A stretch of DNA of 64,000 bases from Flaccisagitta enflata (GCA_965153355.1 OZ231126.1:49724001-49788000); one strand, 5' to 3'; shown: positions 34,436 through 47,027, numbered from the stretch's first letter. Translations and numbers: made by a program. The notes: generated by a model not told the origin, from the sequence alone.

Positions 34436-34734
34436 CTTCCTCGTCCGCCTCCTCCTGCTCCTTATCAACTCCTCTGGTCTTTCAAATATCAGTAACCATA
34501 GCCAAGCTTTCTGTCTACTATCTGTTCCTTCCGCTCACTTACCGCCTCAACCCCTACCCAACACTCGGGTACGGTGTTTTTTTCCCCCAGCTAAACAGGT
34601 CACTTTTATCCTTAAGGAGGTCATCGGGTCATTTGTCCACACTTACTCTCTTCCATTTTTCTGCTGAAAGTGACAGATGAACGTTGCACACTGCACAGCT
34701 GCAGTCGTTAACTTCCTTGACATAGTCGTCGTCG
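34436..34734. other. Intergenic sequence
   Basis: CT-rich plus strand with no gene seen. Confidence 0.45.
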
Positions 34735-35314
<580 letters not shown>

Positions 35315-35604
35315 CTCATGGGAGTTGGGCTGTTTATTTCCGCCTTCACATGGTTCATTCAGACAAAAAATTAAGAAACCAAAGACCATGAATTATCTCA
35401 GTCTTTTTTTCCTCGCATGCTGTCTTCTTTTCAAGCTGCCTTGCGTTTTTTTTTTATTGGGTGGGAGGGTGGGGAGTTTTGGGGTTTATATGGCAATACC
35501 GTCTATTCTTTCTTTTCTTCTTTTGCCTTCCTTTTGTTACCGTCTCATATTTTCTTTATAGATGCGTCTCAGAAATTATCAAATATCATGACTTGCTATC
35601 GGCC

Positions 35605-35735
35605 ATTTGAGACTAGACCAATATTGAGGTGGGGAAGCCACTCAAACTATCAGAAATGTTCTCAGGTCAATTTTTTGATCCCCATGGCCTACGGTTCTCA
35701 GGTCAAAACATGTAGGTCACCAGTCATAAGTGCGT
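35605..35735 (-). repeat. Dispersed repeat, partner of 43697-44160
   Basis: Read in reverse, CATGGGGATCAAAAAATTGA with CCTGAGAACATTTCTG and CCTCAATATTGGTCTAGTCT matches CATGGGGATCGAAAAATTGA, CCTGAGAGCATTTTTAAC and TCAATATTGGTCTAGTTT at 44076-44152. The adjoining GACTGGTGACCTAC matches GGCTGGTGACATAT at 43699. Confidence 0.72.
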
Positions 35736-35940
35736 GTAGATAGAGTCTAATCCTCGCCCGCTATGGTTGTAAAGCTATGGAGTGCATAGGACAGTGGCTC
35801 CATAGCGTTTGTACTGTATGGCCTTATCTTGTGGCTGGACAATGCCAATCTATCTCGTACATGCTTGTGCACGCTATCGCTAGCATAAAAGTCGACTCCA
35901 TAGCGTTGATTTTGATTGGCTTTGCTTCTACTTCAGTGTA

Positions 35941-36137
<197 letters not shown>

Positions 36138-36251
36138 CGTTTGCTTGCTGGTCGAGCATCTGATTTTGTTGGGGTGAAGGGAAAAAAAACACAACAAACA
36201 AATAAAGAAAAAAAGAAGACGAATTGAAGTAAGAATGGAGGTAGGAAGGAA

Positions 36252-36445
36252 GAAAAGAGAAAAGTCGCAAAAGCGTTTGATGGTCAGCGGAACCTGTTGC
36301 CTTTAACATGATATACGACAGGATGCGGTAGTCTGAGGGGGGGGGGGGGAGCGCATTGTCATGAAGAATGGAATTTGAGCATTAAGGCTTGGATTTGATC
36401 CACGAGGTTCAGATTTTGGCCTTGGGCTAGGATTTTTCCTGCGAA
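36252..36445 (-). mobile_element. MSE element 5, partial
   Basis: AAAGTCGCAAAAGCGTTTGA with TGGTCAGCGG is the MSE tail in reverse. After a G-run, three 20 bp minisatellite units (TTTGAGCATTAAGGCTTGGA type) remain. The GGGCAGCGGCC end is missing. Confidence 0.75.
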
Positions 36446-36547
36446 GAGAACTGGAGAAAAAAAATCACGAATCATGAAAGTTGTAAAATACAGTTTGCAA
36501 AATGTACAATGTAGAAAGTGAAACAAAACAAAAAATACATGGAGAGA

Positions 36548-36750
36548 TAGACGGACAAACTGAGCAACATACTGCTTTTGTATACTACAACAACAATAAA
36601 ATCATCTTTTCAAAGCACATGTTTTTTTCAGTAAAAGATCCCACCATGGCAAAAAACCCAAAAAATAATAAGACAAAACACAAATCTTCAGATGGCGTAA
36701 TGGACGGAACTACGAGTGTTTTGGCATTTTGAGTTGATAAGGCCATGTGG
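36548..36750 (+). repeat. Family E repeat, copy 1
   Basis: AGACGGACAAACTGAG, ACTGCTTTTGTATAC, AGATCCCACCATGGCAAAAA, a GGCGTAATGGACGGAAC motif and GTTGATAAGGCCATGTGG line up in the same order with 38672-38893. The copy is followed directly by a GAAA array. No gene is present. Confidence 0.75.
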
Positions 36751-36754
36751 TTGA

Positions 36755-36780
36755 AAAAGGAAATGAAAGGAAGAAAGAAA

Positions 36781-36814
<34 letters not shown>

Positions 36815-36903
36815 AATAAACAAACAAACAAACAAACAAACAAACAAACAAACAAACAAACAAGCAAACAAACAAACAAAGGAAGAAAGAAGGAAAGAAA
36901 GAA
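36755..36903. repeat. (GAAA)n and (ACAA)n compound microsatellite
   Basis: GGAA/GAAA units to 36815, then ACAA units to 36880, then GAAG units that run into the next HTE. Confidence 0.95.
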
Positions 36904-37051
36904 ACAAGGCCGGATACACGGCCACCAGTTGCGGACGGGTGGGCAGGGGTGGATGTGCCCGTTTTCCCACTTTTCGACTCGTGCTGACAGACGGACCGAC
37001 AGACCGACGGACGGACAAAGCCTCTTATAGATTTGCGTGTCCGCAACTAAA
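36903..37051 (+). mobile_element. HTE-2 element, first of three in tandem
   Basis: AACAAGGCCGGATACACGGC, 5' arm AGTTGCGGAC, GGGTGGGCAGGGGTGG, a short GGAC core and CTCTTATAG, then ATTTGCGTGTCCGCAACT at 37031-37048. The 5' arm is the exact inverse of GTCCGCAACT. The next element begins within the A tail. Confidence 0.9.
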
Positions 37052-37404
37052 CAAGGCCAACACCTATAAGTCGCGTGCGGGATATAAATAACTTAGGATG
37101 ACTCAAATTGACTTAGAATGACTCAAGATGATTTAAAATGATTTAAAAAGGCATAGAATGGTGTTAGATGACTTATATGACTAAATTGGCCAAATTGACT
37201 TAAGTGACTTAGTATAGCTTAAACTGACTGAAAATGACTTCCAATGACTTAGAATGACTAAGAATGGCTTAGGATGACTTAGAATGACTAAAAATGACCT
37301 AAGATGACTAAGAATAGCCTAAAGTAATAAAAAAAGTAAAGTTTGACCGACGGACCGACGGACGGACAAAGCGGATTGTAGAGTTGCGTGCACACGACTA
37401 AAAA
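37049..37404 (+). mobile_element. HTE-1 element with a GACTTAGAAT minisatellite core
   Basis: AAACAAGGCCAACACCTATA, AGTCGCGTGCGGG, then about 230 bp of 10 bp units (GACTTAGAAT, GACTAAGAAT) at 37085-37320. The normal GTAAAGTTTGACCGACGG core and AAAGCGGATTGTAG follow, with the hairpin AGTTGCGTGCACACGACT at 37382-37399 and AAAAA. Confidence 0.88.
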
Positions 37405-37495
37405 GGGCAAATTAAAAAAAAAAGATTTTTTTGAAGAAAGAGGGGAAATGAAAGGAAAGAAAACGCATGGGAAAGAAAGAAAGAAAACAAGGCCG

Positions 37496-37705
37496 GATAC
37501 ACGGCTAGCCCAGTCGCGTGCGGGTGGGTAGGGGCTGTATTTGAGGTCAGTGGAGTATTTGGGCAGGAGCAGTATGGCCGAAATCCCCATGAACGCCAAA
37601 AAAGTAAAATGTGATGGACAGACCGACCAACAGACAGACCGACTGACTGACCAACGGACGGACCAACAAAGCGGGTTGTAAAGTCGCGTAGCACGCAACT
37701 AAAAA
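37496..37705 (+). mobile_element. HTE-1 element, third of the cluster
   Basis: AACAAGGCCGGATACACGGC, AGTCGCGTGCGGGTGGGTAG, GAGGTCAGTGGAGTATTTGG, GTAAAATGTGATGGAC, core, AAAGCGGGTTGTAA and the hairpin AGTCGCGTAGCACGCAACT at 37682-37700 with AAAAA. It lies between GAAA arrays. Confidence 0.9.
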
Positions 37706-37728
37706 GGAAGAAAGGAAGAAAGAAAGAG

Positions 37729-37773
<45 letters not shown>
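37701..37773. repeat. (GAAA)n growing from an HTE tail
   Basis: GGAAGAAA units start in the tail of the preceding HTE. Confidence 0.94.
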
Positions 37774-37774
<1 letters not shown>

Positions 37775-38005
37775 GAGTGTCTCCATCGTCTCAGAACAGA
37801 TGACGAAACGCCAATGGAAAAAACTCGAAACTCAAATTGAATTCCACGCTAAAAATGTGATAATCAGTTGAACAACTGACGCGGTAGAACAACAAATATG
37901 ATATATAATGTCAAGCATTGAAAGAAACCCAATACGGGAAGAAAAGTGGACTCTGTGTGATGTATCTGAAATCAAGTGCTTGGATGCTTTAAGTCTTTAC
38001 TGTCC

Positions 38006-38228
38006 TTTTTAGTCGCGTGCTATGCGACTCTACAACCCGCTTTGTCGGTCCGTCCGTCGTTTGGTCCGTCGTTTGGTCCGTTGGTCCGTGGTCCGTCACA
38101 CTTTACTTTTTTTTTGTTTTTTTTTTGCGGTCTTTGGCCTCGCTGCTCCAGTCAAAGTGATTAAGTGACCTCAAATACAGCCCCAGCCCGGCCGCACGCG
38201 ACTGGGGTAGCCGTGTACCGGCCTCGTT
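38006..38228 (-). mobile_element. HTE-1 element
   Basis: TTTTTAGTCGCGTGCTATGC with GACTCTACAACCCGC, a GTCC/GTTTG core, CACACTTTACTTTTT, TTGGCCTCGCTGCTCC, GCCGCACGCGACTGGGGTAG and GTGTACCGGCCTCGTT. All landmarks are in order. Confidence 0.9.
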
Positions 38229-38332
38229 CGATGGCGACTTTGTCGTTTGTCTCGGGAATAGAAGTGTTTCTATTTCAATTTTTTCTCTGAGTCAGGTGGC
38301 GAATCGTCATTGCAAGCACCGGTAGTAAAACT

Positions 38333-38552
38333 ATTAAAGCAACGTTTAATCGCATTTTGGAGATACAGTGCAGAGTGAGCAAAAAAAACACAACTTTTTT
38401 GCCTAAATTTTCGAAAACCACTTTGGGCATCATCATCAGCTCTAATGACGATGCCAAAAGTGGTATTCGAAAATTTAGGCAAAAAAGTTGTGTTTTTTTT
38501 TTTGCTCACTCTGCATTGTATCTCCCTAATGCGGTTAAACGTTGCTTTAATA
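38333..38552. mobile_element. 220 bp foldback element, ~105 bp arms
   Basis: TTAAAGCAACGTTTAATCGC through GCCTAAATTTTCGAAAACCA on the left is inverted on the right with about 90% identity and a loop of roughly ten bases. TA stands on both outer sides. TTTTCTCTGAGTCA occurs at about 38281 and again at about 38555, flanking the element at unequal distance. No gene is present. Confidence 0.85.
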
Positions 38553-38671
38553 TTTTCTCTGAGTCATTCTTTTTCACAGATGAATGATGGTATGTCAATC
38601 ATATGGAAATATTCTGTGGTTCTCTACTGCTCAATCATATGTGTATCACCCCAAATAAAGAAGAATGAGAA

Positions 38672-38893
38672 AGACGGACAAACTGAGAGACACACTGCTT
38701 TTGTTCATGACATAACAGTAAAAGCATCTGGATATTTAAACCACATCGTTCATTTAAGTATAAGATCCCGCCGTGGCACAACAACAAAAAAAGAAAAAAA
38801 AAGAGATGAAAACGAAAAAAAACACTAAACACGATTTTTCAGGAGGCGTAACCGACAGAACGACACGTGTTTCGGGTTGGTAAGGTGGTGGTG
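38672..38893 (+). repeat. Family E repeat, copy 2
   Basis: AGACGGACAAACTGAG, CACTGCTTTTGTTC, AGATCCCGCCGTGGCACAA, GGAGGCGTAACCGACAGAAC and GTTGGTAAGGTGGTGG match copy 1 in order. A purine microsatellite follows at the same relative place. Confidence 0.75.
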
Positions 38894-38894
38894 A

Positions 38895-38998
38895 TTGAGA
38901 AAGAAGAGGAAGAAAGAAAGGAAGAAAGGAAGGAAGGAAGAATGGCAGAGGGGAGAAAGAAAGAGAGAAAAAAAGGAAGAAAGGCAGAAAGGAAGAGA

Positions 38999-39036
<38 letters not shown>

Positions 39037-39050
39037 AGGAAAGAAAGATA
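38895..39050. repeat. GAAA/GGAA purine array
   Basis: A mixed GAAG, GGAA and GAAA array directly after the family E repeat. Frames of KERKKERK type are artefacts. Confidence 0.93.
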
Positions 39051-39308
39051 ATGGGGGAAAGAACGATTTACAAAAATCATTCGATAACCCAAAAAGTTTT
39101 GCCTTGTTGACCATCCATGCCATATTTCAAGTCTTAACCATAATCCGTTTGTGGGGAGTGGGTTAAAAGTTATGATAACATTTTATATACTATCTTGTAA
39201 GGTGAGATCCAAATCCAACGAATTCAAAGGGACCAAGAATTCTGTTTTTGTTGGGCACCTCGTTTAAAGGCGGAAATGTTTTAAAAGCGGTTCTGTTGGA
39301 GCCAGGTT

Positions 39309-39309
<1 letters not shown>

Positions 39310-39398
<89 letters not shown>

Positions 39399-39408
39399 CT
39401 TTTCACAT

Positions 39409-39492
<84 letters not shown>

Positions 39493-39510
39493 CTTTTCAC
39501 ATTTTCAGAC
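39310..39510. repeat. Duplicated unit: (CA)n plus TACACCTTTTCACATTTTC
   Basis: A CA tract (39310-39393) is followed by TACACCTTTTCACATTTTC. A second CA tract (39412-39487) is followed by the same phrase. The pair looks like tandem duplication of a ~94 bp unit made of CA plus the unique tag. Confidence 0.93.
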
Positions 39511-39639
39511 TCGTGGGTCATGGATGCATGGACAGTGAATGGACATAGAGATGTACTTACAGACAGACATATAGATTCTCCATGTCTATTGCTTATCAAT
39601 ATAAAAGGCAATACAAAAATGAAGAAAAGAATTTTAAGA

Positions 39640-39737
39640 CGCGGACTATTGAGCAGGAGCAGTAATGTGAAAATCACTCAGAATTCAAAAATTTTACCTA
39701 CCGACCGACGCGGCAAGGTGAAGAGTCGCGTATTTCG
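39640..39737 (+). mobile_element. HTE copy, 5' truncated, first of a tandem pair
   Basis: GAGCAGGAGCAGTAATGTGA, ATTCAAAAATTTTACC, a short core, ACGCGGCAAGGTGAAG and the left arm AGTCGCGT. It is cut off before the right arm, next to another HTE. Confidence 0.75.
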
Positions 39738-39739
39738 AC

Positions 39740-39886
39740 AAACAAGGCCGGATACACGGCAATCCAGTCGCGGACGGTTGGGCAGGAGCAGTAATACGAA
39801 AACCGCTCAGAATTCAAAAATGTGACGGACGGACCGACCTACCGACCGACACGGTAAGGTGTAGAGTCGCGTGTCCGCAACTAGAA
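39740..39886 (+). mobile_element. HTE element, short version with NNTTGGGCAGGAGCAGTAAT module
   Basis: AACAAGGCCGGATACACGGC, 5' arm AGTCGCGGAC, GGTTGGGCAGGAGCAGTAAT, ATTCAAAAATGTGACGG, core, ACACGGTAAGGTGTAG and AGTCGCGTGTCCGCAACT at 39864-39881. The same version is found at 53335-53492. Confidence 0.88.
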
Positions 39887-40474
39887 ATGGCAACGGAAGA
39901 ATGAAACTTCAAGAAACGGAAAAAGTTACTTCTAAAGAAGAAATCAGGGATATTGCGCAAAAAGTCTGGAATTTGGGGAAGTGACAGGGGCCCTAGCTTC
40001 AACCCAAAGAGTTGACCCGATGCAGAAATTTGAGTCAGAGGGGGTAGAGTTTGGAGTTTTTGACCAAATCACCTAGTGGCATTTAATGTAAGTTTATTCT
40101 GCAGTATCTGCATACAAGAGTGCGTATAAGAGGAGTATTCAGTCTGAAATACGCATTTTTACGTTTTTTTAAGTTTCCCCACTAAAACTCTAAGTTTTCA
40201 TATGAGAGAAGTTTCCCTAGAAGCTAGAATCTAACTGATATAACACATAACTAACTTTCTATGTAATGTAGTAAAAAATGTGTAGGTGAATTGGTGAAAA
40301 CATTGATTTTTAGTCAGAATGACAGGAGACGCTGACAAACAAAATAAGTATTGTTGAATTAATTAGAGACATTCAACATTTTACGCAATAGATTTTTTTG
40401 CCAGTAAAAAAAAGTGTCAAGGCACTCATCACTTATTCAAAAGCTATCTTGCTCATCACTGGTATTCGAATCAT
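39887..40474. other. Intergenic sequence
   Basis: No gene or recurring family seen. Confidence 0.5.
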
Positions 40475-40510
40475 TTCCTCTCTCTCTGTCTGTCTCTCTC
40501 TCTCTCTGTC

Positions 40511-40543
<33 letters not shown>

Positions 40544-40554
40544 GTCTCTCTCTG

Positions 40555-40650
<96 letters not shown>
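40475..40650. repeat. (CTGT)n and (CT)n microsatellite
   Basis: CTGT units mix with CT, then about 90 bp of pure CT. Confidence 0.96.
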
Positions 40651-40652
<2 letters not shown>

Positions 40653-40658
40653 TCACCG

Positions 40659-40758
40659 GAATTTGCGAGGCGGTAATTCAAAGATCGAAGAAATGGACCG
40701 CGACCGATGGTATTCTTTTCTTGGTTATTGACTCTCGGGATCCCGGCCTCGCAAATTC
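40659..40758. repeat. 13 bp inverted repeat pair
   Basis: GAATTTGCGAGGC at 40659-40671 is inverted exactly at 40746-40758, 74 bp apart. It may be a small element or a stem. Confidence 0.5.
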
Positions 40759-40905
40759 ACGTGACCATTGTTTCAATCTGTTTTATTATCACCCTAATCA
40801 ATCGATGTTTAGTGTAACTGGCTTTCGCCCCTCCACCTGGCCTCGAATTCTATCTTTTTTTTTTCTTCTGACATATCTGTCTGTTTATCAATTTTTCTAT
40901 CTGTC

Positions 40906-41860
<955 letters not shown>

Positions 41861-41941
<81 letters not shown>
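41861..41941. repeat. (CT)n microsatellite
   Basis: A clean CT tract followed by CTTCCTCC variants. Confidence 0.96.
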
Positions 41942-41946
<5 letters not shown>

Positions 41947-42635
41947 CCCCCTCTTCCTCCTCTTCCTCCTCCTCCATCTGAAAAAACTCAAACCGGAAAC
42001 GCATTTTGGCGTCAAATACGTTTTTGCGTCACATCAGCAACTTCCGGTAGAGGTGGCGTATAAAAAAGCGTATGGGTAAACTCTAAGAGGGGGGGGGAGC
42101 GCTCCTCTACACCCCCCCCCATCGCTGCCCTTGTTTGAGGTATTCTTGCTTTCAATTTGGGGGCTGTGGCGACCCACCCTTTTTTTGACCGTGGCCACGG
42201 GCAAAAGTGGTGACTGATGTAATAGTTTCAGTGGTTACTTAAGTGAATAATAAAGTGCCATTGTTTTATGTTATTACTATTTTTACCTCACTTTTTCACT
42301 CGTTCTGTTCAATTTTTTCAATTATGTTCTTTTCTTTTCTTTTTATTTAGACCTTTTTATTTGTTTTTTTTTTAAATGATATTTTTTTTTATTTCTTTGT
42401 TTTTCTGTTGTTTTTTTCTTTTCTCTTCTTCTTCTTTCTTTGTTTATTTGTTTCTTTTTTTCTGTTTGCCTTTTTTTTTTCTTTCTTTTTATCCTTAAAA
42501 TGTTTCTAACTCGCTTACTTTTTTTTTCTTTTTCTCTCTTTCTTTCATTTTTGTCTTTTTTTTTCTCTCCTTCTCTCTTTTTCTCTTTCTCTCTCCCCCC
42601 TTCTCTCTGTCTCACTCTCTTTCTCTCTTTCTCTT
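41942..42635. other. Intergenic sequence, strongly T/C-rich in the second half
   Basis: From 42300 to 42635 the plus strand is almost pure T/C with CTTT units. No gene is seen. Confidence 0.55.
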
Positions 42636-43030
42636 TTTGGGCAGCGGCCCCAAAGGGCCGATGTCCTGTAGGACACAGAGGTGAATTTCCATATGTCAGT
42701 CCGTACGTCCGTCCGTCCGTCCGTCCGTCCCCCCCCCTGAAGCTTCCAAAGCCTCCCCATTGAATAACATGGGAAATTGATGAAATGCAAACTACTCATT
42801 GAATAACATGAAAATTGATGAAAAAAGGAAAAAAAATATAAAATTTTCATTGAATAGCATGGGAAATTGATGCAAAATTGAAAATATGCATAACTCCCAT
42901 TGAATATTATAGAAAATTGCTCAAATGGCCTCAAATATGCCCTCTCAGGACGTATGGAAATTCACCCCTGTGTCCTACTCCACTTCATCAGCTATCACTC
43001 CAAGCAGGGCATCGAGTACCGCTGACCATG
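42636..43030 (+). mobile_element. MSE element 6, variant core
   Basis: TTTTTGGGCAGCGGCCCCAA, GGGCCGATGTCCTGTAGGA and GTGAATTTCC open it, followed by (GTCC)n. The core is not the 20 bp minisatellite but five ~50 bp units of CATTGAATAACATGGGAAAT with TGATG. It ends with GCAGGGCATCGAGTACCGCT and GACCATGTGCG. The ends of MSE are therefore kept while the core is replaced. Confidence 0.78.
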
Positions 43031-43045
43031 TGCGATCCTTGGATG

Positions 43046-43525
<480 letters not shown>

Positions 43526-43696
43526 TTCATGAAATAGAAAAAAAATCTATGTGTGATCTGGTTGAAGGACAACAAAAGCTATCATGGGATCAGCGCTTTT
43601 GTCTTTGAAACCTGATCTTGCTTATCCAATGAAGGATTGATGGTGTTTCTCACTCCATAGCTCAACTCTATATGCCACGCCATCGCGGTAGGGTTT

Positions 43697-44160
43697 TGGC
43701 TGGTGACATATCTCGGTCAAAAACCATATAAGGTCAAATTTTCAAAATGGGAAATATACATATTTGATTGCAGATTCAGAATCCTTGTAAAAAACTGCCT
43801 GTTAAAAGTGTCTTCCTTTTTTCAAAATTCTAACTAGAACATTGTCAAATTTGACGTTAAAGGTATAAATAGAGTAAGAATTGCGCTTTTGTTTAAGATT
43901 TCGTTAATTTTGACCTAAAACGTCAATTTTGACAATGTTCTGGTCAGAATTTTAAAAAAGGAAGGCACTTTCAACATACAGTTTTTTACAAAGATTCTGA
44001 ATCTGCAATCAGATATGCAAAATTCAAATTTTGAAAATTTGACCTTATATGTCTTTTTACCTAAGAACCTTAGGCCATGGGGATCGAAAAATTGACCTGA
44101 GAGCATTTTTAACGGTCTGAGTTGATTCCTCAGGTCAATATTGGTCTAGTTTAAAATGGA
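43697..44160. mobile_element. Foldback element inside a dispersed repeat
   Basis: Arms at 43718-43858 and 43919-44056 are inverted copies: for example, CAGATTCAGAATCCTTGTAA on the left matches the inverse of TTACAAAGATTCTGAATCTG on the right. The spacer is about 60 bp. Flanking pieces (GGCTGGTGACATAT and 44060-44155) match 35605-35735, where the foldback is absent. Confidence 0.75.
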
Positions 44161-44204
44161 CAAGAGGAAATGATAATTTTTATATATTTCTGAGAGCGTC
44201 CGCC

Positions 44205-44400
44205 AATCTCTATAAGAGGGTCTGTCTGTCCGTCCGTCCATCCGTCCGTCCATCTGTATGTCCATCACGCCTCCTTGAAAATCGCAGTTTTCGGCACTTC
44301 TCAGCCGCGATGATGTCACGTATCAAGTCAAATACTCGTAAGAATGTTTTGAGAGCCTCTCTTTATACTATGTCTTTTCATCTGTCTGTCCATCCAAGTC
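44205..44400 (-). mobile_element. HTE-2 / family E hybrid remnant
   Basis: CTCTATAAGAGGGTCTGTCT with GTCC units resembles the minus-strand start of HTE-2. ATGTTTTGAGAGCCTCTC further on is the inverse of GGAGGCTCTCAAAACAT near 11116. No hairpin is preserved. Confidence 0.5.
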
Positions 44401-44598
44401 TACCGCCAAAGTCAATACACGCAGAGACGCAGTCAGGACGCATCGGGCTTGTTATATTGATATGAGTCAAGATACAAGATAAATCGGTCAAACTGCGTTG
44501 GGATACTTTGAGAAAAACGTATTTTGATTGCAGGGTAAGACGTAACCAACAATACAACACGCATTCTGGTCGGTCGTTTGGTCTGTTGGTCCAACTGA

Positions 44599-44719
44599 CA
44601 AAAAACAAAAAAAAAACAAAAACAAAAACAAAACAAAAACAAAAACAAAAACAAAAACAAAAACAAAAACAAAAACAAAAACAAAAACAAAAACAAAAAC
44701 AAAAACAAAAACAAAAACA
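44599..44719. repeat. Hexamer array (ACAAAA)n
   Basis: About twenty units of AAAACA. The KQKQKQ and FLFLFL frames are artefacts. Confidence 0.96.
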
Positions 44720-44810
44720 ATTTTTTTTAGATGTTCAGTCCTTCCCCTTCATTCTATTTAATCTCGATTCAACTCTAGAGCTAACGTCACCTACAACATG
44801 TCAATCTCCT

Positions 44811-44857
44811 CTTCATCCTCCTCCTCCTCCTCCTCCTCCTCCTCCTCCTCCTCCTCC
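44811..44857. repeat. (CTC)n trinucleotide repeat
   Basis: About fifteen CTC units. Confidence 0.95.
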
Positions 44858-45296
44858 CTAACTATTTTCCTTCTCCTTCTTACTGTCGATATTTTCCCAG
44901 TTTTTTTCCTCTCCTCAGCTTCGGTCCCTGATGCTTGCTTTCCAGTACAAGTACCCCGCCTTCTAGCTCAAGGTCGTCTCCGCCCACATTTGTACGAGGG
45001 AGAAAACACACTAAAAATCTGAACCTTGGCTCTCGTCTCAAATTGACGGAATGACTCATCCGCGCGGACGTATTAGCGCCAATTTCTCTCTCGACATTCA
45101 ATCCAGTAGCACCACCACCACCATCACCACCATTAGATATCATATCTAGTAGCACCACCAATACCACCACCACCGTGGCCACCACGATCAGAACCTCTGG
45201 CTCCAGCGTCAATGCTACAGAAATGTATCAACAACCCTTCTTCATCGTTATTGTTCAATTCTATGCCTTTTGCTTTCTACCCGCATGGCTACCGAC
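44858..45296. other. Intergenic sequence with exon-like traits
   Basis: TGCTTGCTTTCCAG at about 44933-44946 resembles a splice acceptor. The plus frame behind it reads TSTPPSSSRSSPPTFVRG and goes on to a stop near 45050. From 45105 CCACCAC repeats take over. This is too short to call a gene. Confidence 0.3.
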
Positions 45297-45372
45297 TTTT
45301 TAGTCGCGTGCTTGGCGACCTTACACCCCGCTATGTCCGTCGATCGGTCGGTAGGTCAGTCGATAGGTCCCC
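45297..45372 (-). mobile_element. HTE-1 tail, truncated by an MSE fragment
   Basis: CTTTTTAGTCGCGTGCTTGG with CGACCTTACACCCCGC and a GTCGGTCG core. It stops at TTTTTGGGCAGCGGCCCCGA, the first 25-30 bp of an MSE element (45373-45400), which is itself cut off. Confidence 0.8.
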
Positions 45373-45604
45373 TTTTTGGGCAGCGGCCCCGAAGGTATCA
45401 CGCAACACTCGAGTTTTAAATTGAATGAAAACATTGAAAGTCTTCCAGTCCGACCCAGAAAGAAAACTTTTACAAGAAAAGTCAAGGGCAAATTGCCAAG
45501 CATTGCAAGAATTAAATTCAACAAATCACCCAAAGGAAATATTCTTATGAAACCATAGTTTTCTTTATCACCTCTGCTTACCTCCCACATCAACGTCTAT
45601 GCAG

Positions 45605-45707
45605 CTATGAAACCCTTCATCAGGAACTCATCGCTGATACTCTTGGTCTTAGGCCCCATGGCCGATTCACCATGAGAACCTCACACAATCCCTCGTTCCG
45701 GAGCTGA
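45605..45707 (+). CDS. Possible terminal exon (weak)
   Basis: A possible acceptor, CTATGCAG, ends at 45604. One frame then reads YETLHQELIADTLGLRPHGR and ends at TGA 45705-45707. The frame also runs open upstream to about 45515. Its composition is protein-like and not repetitive. A second frame from 45440 reads SLPVRPRKKTFTRKVKGK and stops at 45558, so both cannot be one exon. I recognise no family. Confidence 0.2.
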
Positions 45708-45878
45708 GACCCACTGTCGCCGGTTTTACCCTCCTTCCTCCCGATTTAGTGGTGGATGTCACGCAGCGACTTCAATGTCAAACTTCTTTAGCGTCAATTC
45801 GAAAATTCCTCTGCTCGTGCTGTAGAGAGTGAGAAACTAAAAAAAAATGAGAAAAAAAATGTAAGAGGGCTGTGTAAA

Positions 45879-46150
<272 letters not shown>

Positions 46151-46475
46151 AGATTGAGAGGAGGGGAAGAGAAAAAAAAAGGTTTCGAATAAAATCCCAT
46201 CGAAGGGAAAGGGCTAAACGAGTTAAGTGAGGAGTAATGAAGGATATTGAGCAAAGGATCAGTTCTGGAACCTAATCTTTCTTTTTCGAGAAGTACAAAA
46301 TGGGAACGTCTTACAAAGAAAACGAGGTTTTCCTATTACTAATACAAGTACAGTTTGCCAATTTCTTTAAAATTAGGTACAAAAGGAAAAAAAATATCAT
46401 GATCACTGCCATGGTTTTATATTCACTTGGTCTCGGCGGTTATAATTATCTAGATATCGTCACATAACATAAAGA
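46151..46475. other. Intergenic sequence
   Basis: No gene or element recognised. Confidence 0.45.
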
Positions 46476-46571
46476 CTAAAGGGGTTTTCGCAGTGGGTAC
46501 ATTATCATGTTATTACTCAGATATTCCCTATGTTATACCTCAATAATTTTCCCAATGCGAAAACCCCTTAG
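46476..46571. mobile_element. 96 bp MITE with ~21 bp TIRs
   Basis: CTAAAGGGGTTTTCGCAGTG at 46476 is inverted as CCCAATGCGAAAACCCCTTAG at 46551-46571, one mismatch aside. It abuts the 5' end of an HTE. No certain target duplication was found. Confidence 0.7.
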
Positions 46572-46577
46572 GACCAA

Positions 46578-47027
46578 GAGGGCAACAGTCGCGTGCCTCT
46601 GGATATGACAAACAAAACAGTAACAAAATGGTCAAAACTGTTATAAGTATTAAAAACTCTCCAAGGCTGATACAATATCAATACAATATCGATGCAGTAT
46701 GGATATGATACGATACAATGTCATTCCCAAAGTACCCAAAAACACCCAAAAATACCCAAAAATACCCAGAAATACCCGGAAATACCCAAAAATACCCAAA
46801 TATACCCAAAATTACCCTAAGGCAATATAATTACCTAGAGTGATTTAAGTACCCTGAAGTACCCTGAAGTACCCTGAAGTACCCTAAAGTACCCTAAAGT
46901 ACCTTAAATTACCTTCAGAAGTCAAAATTTTAAGAATGTGACGGACGGACGGACGGACGGACGGACGGACCGATGGACGGACCGACCGACACGGCAAGGT
47001 GTAGAGTCGCGTGCACGCGACTAAAAA
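46578..47027 (+). mobile_element. HTE-1 element with two decamer minisatellites in its core
   Basis: GGGCAACAGTCGCGTGCC opens it. At 46733-46800 units of ACCCAAAAAT repeat, and at 46850-46915 units of ACCCTGAAGT. The usual ATTTTAAGAATGTGACGG, (GGAC)n, ACACGGCAAGGTGTAG and the perfect palindrome AGTCGCGTGCACGCGACT at 47004-47021 with AAAAA follow. Confidence 0.86.

Noticed and set aside
38860-38880. GAAACACGTGTCG match to the hammerhead region
   Set aside because: There is no CTGATGA or stem II upstream on the same strand. The phrase belongs to a family E repeat.
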